Below, one piece after another: positions 1 to 7,338 of a stretch of DNA of 26,294 nucleotides. Every line of letters starts with the position of its first letter. Position 1 is the stretch's first letter. A program made the translations under genes and the position numbers. This DNA comes from DATEGZ01 sp035519535 (GTDB lineage Bacteria; Acidobacteriota; Vicinamibacteria; Vicinamibacterales; SCN-69-37), in the NCBI GenBank assembly GCA_035519535.1, contig DATIWF010000151.1, positions 1-26,294 on the forward strand, given 5' to 3'. The notes beneath the pieces were generated by a model. It searched no databases, was not told the DNA's origin, and worked only from the letters and a program-made list of their open reading frames with translations.

Positions 1-730
1 TGCCCATGGCCGGCGCACGGATCGGGGCTGCGTTCGTCGGCTCCGCGGCTTGTATCGGGACTTCATCGCCGGTCTGTGTGCTGGGACTGCCTGGTTGAAG
101 CGTGACTCCCGCGAGGCGTAGCAGCTGTCTCCGGTCACTCATGAACAGAGAGCCATACGGTGAGTAACTCAAGCGAACGACGCAAGCGGTGTCGCGTTCC
201 TCCAGATGGCCTTCGACGAAGCGCTGCACCGCAGATCGAACGCGAGGCATTTGGTCGGGCGCGAGATGGAAGTAGTCGAGCACAATGGCGTATGCCCGTC
301 CTTGGATATCGTTCGAAGCCAGATCTGGGAGTGAGAACCTGTCGCGGAAACCACCGAACGTCCGATCTGCCGACGCGGCGTGCTGAGCACTGAGATCCAT
401 TGCCAAGAACTGTGCGATCCGTTGCGGCCGGCCGTCCTCCAGAATCTCGAAGTCCTCGCGATTCAACCCCGGGACCCGTTCGCCACGCTGGTTCACGACG
501 ACGGCAGTGATCTCGACGAGGTTGGTTTCGGTACGAAACACCTGTCCTTGATCGGGTGGACTGACATGGTGGGTACCGTCTGCGGCGAGGAGAGCATAGA
601 AGACAATCAACGCCACGGCCATCCACGCGGGCAGGCATCGCCACTGGCCTCGGATGAATTCTGGCGATAATTGGCGGGCGACGTCGGACCGTCCCACAGC
701 GGTAGACCGTTCGTGTCCAGTGTAGGTCAC
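1..730 (-). CDS. VWA-domain protein of the acidobacterial type, 3' part beyond the window
   Basis: The minus-strand frame stays open from just after the UPF0182 stop to the left edge, and it translates to a convincing protein. With a GTG start at 730 (GAGGA about 8 bases upstream), a hydrophobic segment begins near residue 37 (MAVALIVFYALL). It is followed by a beta-rich block with TNLVEITAVVVNQRGERV and then LNREDFEILEDGRPQ, and later AYAIVLDYFHLAP. This order is typical of the VWFA-related proteins abundant in Acidobacteria (TIGR03436 type): an exported or membrane-anchored protein with a small beta domain followed by a von Willebrand A fold. An ATG at 622 is an alternative start placing the hydrophobic segment at the very N-terminus. 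Substrate and role are unknown. The C-terminal part of the VWA domain lies outside the window. The frame is the same as that of the upstream UPF0182 gene, separated by a TAG stop. Confidence 0.8.
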   Translation of the reverse strand, partial: MTYTGHERSTAVGRSDVARQLSPEFIRGQWRCLPAWMAVALIVFYALLAADGTHHVSPPDQGQVFRTETNLVEITAVVVNQRGERVPGLNREDFEILEDGRPQRIAQFLAMDLSAQHAASADRTFGGFRDRFSLPDLASNDIQGRAYAIVLDYFHLAPDQMPRVRSAVQRFVEGHLEERDTACVVRLSYSPYGSLFMSDRRQLLRLAGVTLQPGSPSTQTGDEVPIQAAEPTNAAPIRAPAMG

Positions 731-784
731 ATTCCTATCCTCGACCTGGACGTCGGAGATGTCGCTGCACTGCTGAGATCTTTT

Positions 785-3559
785 CTACTTCTTCCCCTTG
801 TTCATCTTGTCGACAATCTCGCCAACTTTCTTGATCTCGTCCCCGTACGTCGCCCAGTCCCCCTCGCGCTGCGCCTTGAGCGCGCGATCGAGGTGCGTCT
901 TCGCCTCGGCAGCCAGCTCCGCCATCGTCTGATCGGCCGGTCCGACGGCCGCCGGCGCTTCGGGAATCTCGGACGACGCCTGCACGACGGACGTCGCGCT
1001 GCTCTGCAGGCGATCGGGCGAGAGCGCCGCGACGATGCTGCTGCCGAAGATCTGGCCGAGCGCCTGATTCAGCGTCTCGGCCATCACGATCCTGCTCTGA
1101 TACGCGACGATGACGCGCTTCAACTCGGGGATGCGGCCCTCGGGCGAGCGCAGATACAACGGTCGAACGTACAGCAGTGATTCGTCGACGGGGATGACGA
1201 GTAGCGTGCCCCAGATGACTTCGGATCCCTGCTGATTCCAGAGCGTGATCTGCGGCGAGATGACCTGGTCCTGATTGATCCGGCCCACAATCTGCCGCGG
1301 CCCGTACACGATTTTCTGCTTCGGGAACTGGAACACGAGCAGGTGGCCGTAGTGGTCGCCATCGCTCCGCGCGACCATCCACGCCGAGAGGTTGTCCTTG
1401 AGCCGCGGCGTGAACGGCAGCATCTGGATGAACTCGGTCTGCTTTTCGCCAGGCAGGCGCATGATCGTGTAGTACGGCTGCATCGCGGTCGCGTTCTGGC
1501 CGGTGTCGAGCGTCGGCAGCTGCCACTGGTCTTCCTTGTTGTAGAAGACCTGCGGGTTCGTCATGTGGAACGTCGCGAAGATCGACGTCTGGATCTTGAA
1601 GATGTCCTCCGGATATCGCACGTGCTGGCGCAAACCGCTCGGCATCTCCGAAAGCGGGTGGAGCAGTCCCGGGAAGATCTTGCCGATCGTCAGCGCGATC
1701 GGGTCGGTCGGCTCCGCCAGATAGAACGTCGTCGTGCCGTTGTACGCGTCGATGACGATCTTGACGGAATTGCGAATGTAGTTGAGCGAACCCGACCGCG
1801 TCTGCGCCGGTGTGGAGTACGGGTAGTTCTCGGAGATCGTGTAGGCGTCCTGAAGCCAGTACATCCGGCCCGCGCTGATCACGGGGTACGGATCGGAGTC
1901 GAACTTCAGGAACGGCGCGATGAGCGACACGCGCTCGTTGATCCGTCGATGGAACAGGATGCGGCTGTCCGGCGAGAGCTGGTTGGTGAAGAGAATGTCG
2001 GTCGACCCGAACCGCAGGGCGAAGAGCAGCCGGCGCCAGAAGGTGCCGATCGGGACCCCGCCCGTGCCGGTGTAGAACGTCGTGACGTTGTCGTCGCCGC
2101 GCGGATAGTGGAATTCCTGCTGACGCGTCTTCACGAGGGCGTAGCTGCTCGAGACCTCGCCGTAGTAGATGCTGGGCTCGTCGAGGCGCAGATCGACGGT
2201 GGAGACCGGCGGCAGGTCGCGGATGAACAGCACCGGCAGCCCCTCGGTCGTGACCTGATTGACGGGCCCGAGCGTCAGCCCGTATCCGTGCGTGAAGAAC
2301 AGCCGTTCGTTGACCCAGGAACGGTTGGGCATGTTCTCCGTGTTGAGCTCGCGCGCCGAGAGCATGACCTGCCGGTACTTGCCGTTGATCACGTACCGGT
2401 CGTTGTCGACGGAGTTGAAGTCGTAGTACGTCCGGATTTCCTGGATTTGCGCGAACGTCTGCAGGAGCGGCTGGTAGTCCCACAGCCGGACGTTCTCAAT
2501 CGTCCCGGCGTTCGCGATGATGTTCTCGGGCTTGAGCTCGGCGTCGCCCGAGAGCTCGCGCTCGTCCACGCGGTCGAGCGCGTAGGCCTTGCGCGTCGCG
2601 GCGATGTTGTAGGCGATGAACGGCTGTTCCTTGTCCAGCTCGTTCGGTGTGACGATGAACGCCTGGACGAAGCCCGCGTAGATGCTGCCGGAGATCGTCG
2701 TGACGACCGCCAGCGCGAACGCGACCGGAATCGGCCAGCCGCGCCGTCCGAAGCCGTGCGCCATGGACAGCACCGCGCCGATGACGAGCGCCGTGAAGCT
2801 GATCCAGATGAACGGAATCCGCGCGTGCCAGTCGGCGTAGGACACGCCATAGACGACGTTCGCCGGCGTCAGGAGCGTCTGAGGAATCTGCAGCCACGCG
2901 CCCCACGCCAGCACGCCGAAGAGCGTCGCGCTCAGGAGCGCGAGGTGCCGGCGCGCGGCCGGAACCAATCGCAGCCGCGGCCAGAACGCCAGCCCGTACC
3001 GCGGCTCGATCACGAAGCTGCCCGAGAGCACGTAGAACAGCCCGCAGCCGACGATGGCCACCGCCGACACGACCAGCGCCTCGCGCTGGAGCGTCTGCCA
3101 GACGGGCAGCCGAAACACGTAGAACGCGATGTCGCGCCCGAAGAGCGGATCGCGATCGCCGAACGGCGCGCCCTTGAAGAAGCTCAGCCAGGCCAGCCAG
3201 TCATCGGACGATGACACCGCCATGATGAACGCGACGCCGGCAGACACCCACGTCGCGATGCCCGACAGGCGCCGGCCTTCGAGCGCGATCGCGCGGCCGT
3301 CGACGCCCGTGCCCAGCACGATCTGCGGCCGCGTGAACGTGCGCTGCGCGAACCGCAGGTTCAGCGACAGGAAGACGAACACCGCCGCAAACGTGATCGC
3401 GATCACCAGCACCTGCGCGTTGATCGAGCGCAGGAACACCCCCTCGTAGCCCATCTCGCGGAACCACAGCCAGTCCGTGTAGTAGTCGACGGCCGAGGGG
3501 ACGACGAACAGCAGGACGAGCAGCGCGACGATGAGACCGGGCAGGCCGAGGCGCCGCAT
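785..3559 (-). CDS. UPF0182 family integral membrane protein
   Basis: This 924-residue protein has the layout of the UPF0182 (COG1615) family. About seven transmembrane segments lie in the first 300 residues, starting with LPGLIVALLVLLFVVPSAV. A long extracytoplasmic part of about 550 residues follows, with family-like stretches such as DYYTDWLWFREMGYEGVFL, NIAATRKAYAL and YFLAEPTDPIAL-like text near residue 590. The C-terminal helical tail (AKTHLDRALKAQREGDWATY) is also typical. Length fits the usual 900 to 1000 residues. The ATG at 3559 has AAGGTG about five bases upstream. The molecular function of the family is not established. It stands apart from the respiratory genes and is followed after 55 bases by the VWA gene in the same frame. 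Confidence 0.93.
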   Translation of the reverse strand: MRRLGLPGLIVALLVLLFVVPSAVDYYTDWLWFREMGYEGVFLRSINAQVLVIAITFAAVFVFLSLNLRFAQRTFTRPQIVLGTGVDGRAIALEGRRLSGIATWVSAGVAFIMAVSSSDDWLAWLSFFKGAPFGDRDPLFGRDIAFYVFRLPVWQTLQREALVVSAVAIVGCGLFYVLSGSFVIEPRYGLAFWPRLRLVPAARRHLALLSATLFGVLAWGAWLQIPQTLLTPANVVYGVSYADWHARIPFIWISFTALVIGAVLSMAHGFGRRGWPIPVAFALAVVTTISGSIYAGFVQAFIVTPNELDKEQPFIAYNIAATRKAYALDRVDERELSGDAELKPENIIANAGTIENVRLWDYQPLLQTFAQIQEIRTYYDFNSVDNDRYVINGKYRQVMLSARELNTENMPNRSWVNERLFFTHGYGLTLGPVNQVTTEGLPVLFIRDLPPVSTVDLRLDEPSIYYGEVSSSYALVKTRQQEFHYPRGDDNVTTFYTGTGGVPIGTFWRRLLFALRFGSTDILFTNQLSPDSRILFHRRINERVSLIAPFLKFDSDPYPVISAGRMYWLQDAYTISENYPYSTPAQTRSGSLNYIRNSVKIVIDAYNGTTTFYLAEPTDPIALTIGKIFPGLLHPLSEMPSGLRQHVRYPEDIFKIQTSIFATFHMTNPQVFYNKEDQWQLPTLDTGQNATAMQPYYTIMRLPGEKQTEFIQMLPFTPRLKDNLSAWMVARSDGDHYGHLLVFQFPKQKIVYGPRQIVGRINQDQVISPQITLWNQQGSEVIWGTLLVIPVDESLLYVRPLYLRSPEGRIPELKRVIVAYQSRIVMAETLNQALGQIFGSSIVAALSPDRLQSSATSVVQASSEIPEAPAAVGPADQTMAELAAEAKTHLDRALKAQREGDWATYGDEIKKVGEIVDKMNKGKK

Positions 3560-3595
3560 CAGAACACCTTATCATGTACGCATTCACGCCAGACG

Positions 3596-3670
3596 CCGGG
3601 CACCAGGCATTGGGCGTCAGCGAGTGTCAGCGTGCAGGTGCCGGCGACGGGTTCGGTGCCTGGTGCCCGG
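3596..3670. repeat. 14-bp inverted repeat overlapping a heptamer array
   Basis: CCGGGCACCAGGCA at 3596-3609 is the exact reverse complement of 3657-3670, with 47 bases between. The right arm is made of the first heptamer units of the adjacent tandem array, so the left arm looks like an inverted fragment of the same repeat. The pair lies between the divergent UPF0182 and peroxiredoxin genes and is not placed as a terminator for either. Confidence 0.7.
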
Positions 3671-3711
3671 TGCCTGGTGCCTGGTGCCTAGTGCCTAGTG
3701 CCTAGTGCCTG
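3656..3711. repeat. Heptanucleotide tandem array, GTGCCTG/GTGCCTA units
   Basis: Eight consecutive 7-base units keep exact phase: GTGCC starts at 3656, 3663, 3670, 3677, 3684, 3691, 3698 and 3705. The two variable bases are TG or CG in the first five units and TA or TG in the rest. The array is intergenic and ends 24 bases before the peroxiredoxin ATG. It belongs to the same general class as the arrays at 7288, 8572, 8748, 14317, 16563 and 24805. Confidence 0.9.
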
Positions 3712-3734
3712 ATACTTAGTGTCATGATCTCTTC

Positions 3735-4196
3735 ATGCTAAACGTCGGATCCGTCGCGCCCGATTTCACGCTGCCCAGCCACACTGGCCTGCCCGTCCGC
3801 TTGTCAGATTTCCGCGGCAGGCAGCACGTCGTCCTCGCATTTCACCCATTGGCGTTCACGCCGGTCTGCGCCGTGCAGATGAAGACGTACGAGCGCGAGC
3901 GGCCGACGCTCGACGCGCTCAACGCGCACGTGCTGGCCGTGAGCGTGGACGCCGGGCCGTCGAAAAAGGCCTGGGCCGACTCGCTTGGCGGCATCACCTA
4001 CGACCTGCTGAGCGACTTCCACCCCCACGGCAAAGTCGCGTCCGACTACGGCGTGATGCGGAACGACGGCATCAGCGAGCGCGCCGTGTTCCTGATCGAC
4101 AAAGCCGGGAAGATCGTCTGGGCGAAGCTGTATCAGATTCCCGAGCAGCCGGACTTCGATGAAGTCGTGAGGCAGCTCAAGCAGATCGGGCATTGA
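3735..4196 (+). CDS. 1-Cys peroxiredoxin (AhpC/TSA family, AhpE-like)
   Basis: The 153-residue protein is a thioredoxin-fold peroxidase that reduces hydrogen peroxide or organic peroxides in the cytoplasm. The active-site motif PLAFTPVC (P38, T42, C45) matches the family PxxxTxxC signature, with C45 as peroxidatic cysteine. A further family arginine is in SERAVFLID near residue 118. No other cysteine is present, so it must work as a 1-Cys enzyme recycled by an external thiol. The N-terminal GSVAPDFTLPSHTG and the LDALNAHVLAVSVD strand also fit. It is a lone plus-strand gene facing the ABC permease gene. The ATG at 3735 follows an in-frame stop at 3717, and no clear Shine-Dalgarno sequence is visible. 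Start and function are well supported. The electron donor is unknown. Confidence 0.93.
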   Translation: MLNVGSVAPDFTLPSHTGLPVRLSDFRGRQHVVLAFHPLAFTPVCAVQMKTYERERPTLDALNAHVLAVSVDAGPSKKAWADSLGGITYDLLSDFHPHGKVASDYGVMRNDGISERAVFLIDKAGKIVWAKLYQIPEQPDFDEVVRQLKQIGH

Positions 4197-4223
4197 AGAT
4201 GCGATCCCGACATCTTCAATGCC
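4189..4223. terminator. Bidirectional hairpin between convergent genes
   Basis: A perfect 13-bp inverted repeat, GGCATTGAAGATG (4189-4201) and its complement (4211-4223), is separated by 9 bases. The peroxiredoxin TGA (4194-4196) is inside the left arm, and the permease stop is 7 bases beyond the right arm. There is no T-run on either side, so it is not a textbook intrinsic terminator. Its position between convergent genes suggests a shared transcription end or RNA-protecting stem. Confidence 0.65.
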
Positions 4224-4229
4224 GGATCG

Positions 4230-5420
4230 TCACAGCTCCCTGAGCGCGGACGCGATCGGCAGTCGCGCGGCGCGGATCGCGGGGAAGAGCCCGCCGAGGA
4301 AACCAATCGCCAGCGCCCAGATCAGGCCCTGCGACAGCAGCGCGGGCGTCACGTGGAACGCGAACGCGATCTGGCTGAACGAGCTGAAGTTCATCGTCGA
4401 CGTCTCGTAGCCGTTGAAGCCGACGTACGCGAGGAGCGCGCCCGCCACGCCGCCGATGAACGCCAGCACGAGCGATTCGCCGACGACCGAGACCAGCACC
4501 GAGGTCGTGTTGAAGCCCAGCGCCCGCAGCGTCGCGATCTCCCTCGTCCGCGTGGCGACGGCGGTATACATCGTCAGCACCGCACCGAAGATCGCGCCGA
4601 GCGCCATCAGCATCGAGATCGTGTAGCCGATGCTGTCGATGAGGCCGGTCATTACCTGCGTCTGGCCGGCGTAGAACTCCGGCTCGCGCTTGGTCTCGAC
4701 GTTGAGCTGGGGGTTGGTCGTGAGCCACGCCTTGAAGCTGTCGAACGACGCCGGAGAGTCGAGCTGAACGAGCACGCTCTGGTACGAATTGCCGCGGCGA
4801 TACGCGCCCTGCAGCACCTTGGAGTCGCACCAGATCTCGCTCTCGGCCGATGAGCCGTTCGCCGTGAAGATGCCGACGATCCTGAGCGTCAGCTGGCCGG
4901 TGGTGTACGTCGAGCCCAGATCGATGCCCTGGAACTGGCGCTGCGCCGCGCTGCCCACGATCGCCTCGTTCGTGCCGAGCACGGGCGCGCGGCCGTCGAC
5001 AATCTTCAGCTCCGGCCGGATCGGCAGCGATCCCGGCTCGATGCCGCGGATCGGCACGTTGGCCGGGGTGCCCGTCGATCGCTTCGGCAGGTCCACCACG
5101 ACGAACAACTCCGCCGCGGCCACGGGGCGGCCGCCGGCCTGCGCGATCCCGGGCGCCTGCTTGATGATGTCGGTCTCTGGACCCGTCAGTCCGCTCGTCA
5201 TCTCCGACTGCGAGCCGTTGCGCAGGACGATCGCGCGATTGGGCGACCCCGTGCCGAGCACGGCGGCCTTGAATCCCTCGGCAATCGACAGCACGGACAC
5301 CAGCACGACGACGACGCCGGCGATGCCGATGACGGCGACGACCGACGAGCTGACTCGCCGCGGAATCGTGCGGATGCTGACGAGCGTGACGGCGACGATC
5401 TGACCCAGCCAGCGCAGCAC
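4230..5420 (-). CDS. FtsX/MacB-type ABC transporter permease
   Basis: The 396-residue protein has one transmembrane segment near the N-terminus (SSVVAVIGIAGVVVVLVSVL). A periplasmic MacB-like domain of about 200 residues follows (NRAIVLRNGSQSEMTSG, then NEAIVGSAAQRQFQGIDLGS). Three C-terminal segments form the FtsX core (SIGYTISMLMALGAIFGAVL, ESLVLAFIGGVAGALLAYVG, GLIWALAIGFLGGLFPAIRAA). The end AARLPIASALREL is the usual FtsX tail. The start is GTG at 5420 with AGGAGG eight bases upstream, one base after the stop of the preceding permease. It should pair with the ATPase at 6567-7265 and the adaptor at 7339-8562 to form a tripartite exporter. Substrate is not deducible. Confidence 0.92.
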   Translation of the reverse strand: MLRWLGQIVAVTLVSIRTIPRRVSSSVVAVIGIAGVVVVLVSVLSIAEGFKAAVLGTGSPNRAIVLRNGSQSEMTSGLTGPETDIIKQAPGIAQAGGRPVAAAELFVVVDLPKRSTGTPANVPIRGIEPGSLPIRPELKIVDGRAPVLGTNEAIVGSAAQRQFQGIDLGSTYTTGQLTLRIVGIFTANGSSAESEIWCDSKVLQGAYRRGNSYQSVLVQLDSPASFDSFKAWLTTNPQLNVETKREPEFYAGQTQVMTGLIDSIGYTISMLMALGAIFGAVLTMYTAVATRTREIATLRALGFNTTSVLVSVVGESLVLAFIGGVAGALLAYVGFNGYETSTMNFSSFSQIAFAFHVTPALLSQGLIWALAIGFLGGLFPAIRAARLPIASALREL

Positions 5421-5421
5421 G

Positions 5422-6570
5422 TCAGGTCCTCCTCAGCGCGTCGGTGATCCGCAGGCGCATCGCGGAAAGGGCCGGGGGGCCGCCCGCGAGCAGCCCGAGC
5501 AGCAGGAACAGCACGATCCCGGTGATGATCGAGGCGCGCGTGAGAATCATCAGCGGCAGCATCGGGCTGTTGAAGCTGCCGAAGTCCACGAGCATGGCAA
5601 TCAGTCCGAGGCCGGCGGCGCCCGCGAGCACGGCCAGAAACATCGACTCGGCGAGCACGAGCATCAGGATCAGCCCGTCCGGGAATCCGAGCGTCTTGAG
5701 CACCGCGAGCTCGCTCGTGCGCTCGCGCACCGACTGCGCCATCGTGCTGCCGACCACCAGCAGAATCGTGAAGAACACGACGACCAGAATTGCCGTGAGC
5801 ATCGAGCCGATGTCCCCGGTCTGCTTGGCGAAATCGGCGATCACCGCGTTCTCCGGCGCCGTCTTCGACTCTGACGCCGAGTTCGCGAACTTCGCGTCGA
5901 TCGCTTTGGCAAGCTCCGCCGAGCGCGACGGGTCGTTCACGCCGACGACGATCCAGCTGATGTTGCCGGTGCCGTTGCGGCGGTTCTCGTCGAAGTAGTC
6001 GTAGCGGAACAGGAACTGCGTCGTGTCGACCGTCTTCGCGCCGTCGTAGATGCCGTCGATGTTGAACTCCCAGACGCCGCCGTTCTTCGCCATCCAGATG
6101 TCCGGCCGGATCGGAATGTGGTCGCCGATCTTCCAGCCGTACGTCTCCGCGGTCTTGCGGCCGACGATCACGCCCTGCCGGTCGGCGAGCGCCGCCTTCA
6201 GCTGGTCGGGCGGCACCTTGAACTCGGGGTAGAGCTTGAAGTAGTCCGCGAGATCCGTGGCGAACACGGCAAACTGGTTCGGCTTGTCCTGGTAGCTGCC
6301 GCCAAACCACGTGCAGGCGACGGCGTCCGTGACGCCCGGCGTGGCGAGCACGTCCTGGACGTACGACACCGGCATGAACTGGATGATGCTGACCTTGTTG
6401 GTGACCCACAGCCGGTTGGCGCCGGCAAACTCGACGCCCAGGCCGAACGCCGTGCGCACGACCATCAGCACGCCGAACAGCGCGAAGCTGACGAAGATCG
6501 CGCCGAGCGTCATCACCGTCCGGAGCTTGCGGCGCAGCAGGTTGCGCCAGACGAGGGCGAGATACTTCAT
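5422..6570 (-). CDS. FtsX/MacB-type ABC transporter permease
   Basis: This 382-residue permease has the FtsX layout: an N-terminal segment after the basic start MKYLALVWRNLLRRKLRT, a periplasmic domain up to about residue 235, then three segments (MLTAILVVVFFTILLVVG, LVLAESMFLAVLAGAAGLGL, ASIITGIVLFLLLGLLAG). The cytoplasmic coupling region SVRERTSELAVLKTLGFPDG contacts the ATPase in this family. Its ATG overlaps the ATPase stop by four bases (ATGA), a sign of translational coupling. It is clearly different in sequence from the next permease, so the exporter is probably a heterodimer of two FtsX-type subunits. Function beyond export is unknown. Confidence 0.93.
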   Translation of the reverse strand: MKYLALVWRNLLRRKLRTVMTLGAIFVSFALFGVLMVVRTAFGLGVEFAGANRLWVTNKVSIIQFMPVSYVQDVLATPGVTDAVACTWFGGSYQDKPNQFAVFATDLADYFKLYPEFKVPPDQLKAALADRQGVIVGRKTAETYGWKIGDHIPIRPDIWMAKNGGVWEFNIDGIYDGAKTVDTTQFLFRYDYFDENRRNGTGNISWIVVGVNDPSRSAELAKAIDAKFANSASESKTAPENAVIADFAKQTGDIGSMLTAILVVVFFTILLVVGSTMAQSVRERTSELAVLKTLGFPDGLILMLVLAESMFLAVLAGAAGLGLIAMLVDFGSFNSPMLPLMILTRASIITGIVLFLLLGLLAGGPPALSAMRLRITDALRRT

Positions 6571-7265
6571 GCCATCACCGCCTGTTCGATGAGCAGGCCC
6601 TTCTCGAGGTGGAGCGTGCGCCGGGCGCGCTCGGCGGCATGCGGATCGTGCGTGACCATGACGATCGTCTTGCCGTGGTCGCGGTTGAGCGCCTGCAGGA
6701 GATCGAGGATCTCGTCGCCGGCCTTGCGATCGAGGTCGCCCGTTGGCTCGTCCGCCAGGAGCAGCGTCGGGTCGGTGACGATCGCCCGGGCGATGCCCAC
6801 GCGCTGCTCCTGCCCGCCGGACAGCTGGCGCGGATAGTGCCGCGCGCGGTCGGCGAGGCCCACGACCTTCAAGGCGATGGCCACGCGCTTCCGGCGCTCC
6901 GACTTCGACAGCTTCGTCAAGAGGAGCGGCAGCTCGACGTTGCGCTCCGCCGTCAGCACCGGCAGCAGATTGTAGAGCTGAAAGACGAAGCCGATGTTCT
7001 GCGAGCGCCAGCGCGACAGCGCCGCGCCGCCGAGGTCATTGATCTTGACGCCGGCGACCTCGAGCGAGCCGGCCGTCGGCGTGTCCAGCCCGCCCAGGAG
7101 GTTCAGCAGCGTCGTCTTGCCCGACCCCGACGGCCCCATCAGCGCGAGGAAATCGCCCTTCGGGATCTCGAGGTTCACGCCCTGCAGCACGTCGATGCGC
7201 TCGCCGCCCCGCGTGAAGTACTTGTGAACGTCACGAACGCGAACGAGCGGGTTGAGATCAGACAT
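6567..7265 (-). CDS. ABC transporter ATP-binding protein, LolD/MacB type
   Basis: The 232-residue ATPase has a complete motif set: Walker A GPSGSGKT at 44-51, Q-loop glutamine at 96 in FVFQLYNLLP, signature LSGGQ at 148-152, Walker B LLLADE at 168-173 followed by PTGDLD, and the switch histidine near 206 (VMVTHDP). The PTGDLD text and length match the LolD/MacB/FtsE group, which works with FtsX-type permeases as a mechanotransmitter rather than a classic substrate channel. The ATG at 7265 has GAGGAG about five bases upstream. It is second in an adaptor-ATPase-permease-permease operon. Confidence 0.96.
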   Translation of the reverse strand: MSDLNPLVRVRDVHKYFTRGGERIDVLQGVNLEIPKGDFLALMGPSGSGKTTLLNLLGGLDTPTAGSLEVAGVKINDLGGAALSRWRSQNIGFVFQLYNLLPVLTAERNVELPLLLTKLSKSERRKRVAIALKVVGLADRARHYPRQLSGGQEQRVGIARAIVTDPTLLLADEPTGDLDRKAGDEILDLLQALNRDHGKTIVMVTHDPHAAERARRTLHLEKGLLIEQAVMA

Positions 7266-7287
7266 CTCGGCTCCTCACTCTCCGAAA

Positions 7288-7329
7288 CTTCAAACTTCTG
7301 ACTTCTGCCTTCTGCCTTTTGCCTTCCAA
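7288..7329. repeat. Heptanucleotide tandem array, CTTCTGC-like units
   Basis: Six in-phase 7-base units: CTTCAAA, CTTCTGA, CTTCTGC, CTTCTGC, CTTTTGC and CTTCCAA. The array fills most of the gap between the adaptor stop and the ATPase start in the efflux operon. It has no T-run or stem to act as a terminator. Confidence 0.88.
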
Positions 7330-7338
7330 CCTGATCCC

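Noticed and set aside
135..644. A 169-codon minus-strand frame near the left edge
   Set aside because: Arginine/serine-rich text without family features. The adjacent frame, open to the window edge, gives the VWA protein.
1343..3214. A 623-codon plus-strand open frame opposite UPF0182
   Set aside because: Low-complexity, charged, no recognisable motif; a shadow of the minus-strand gene.
3656..3711. CRISPR-like direct repeats
   Set aside because: Units are 7 bases with no spacers between them.
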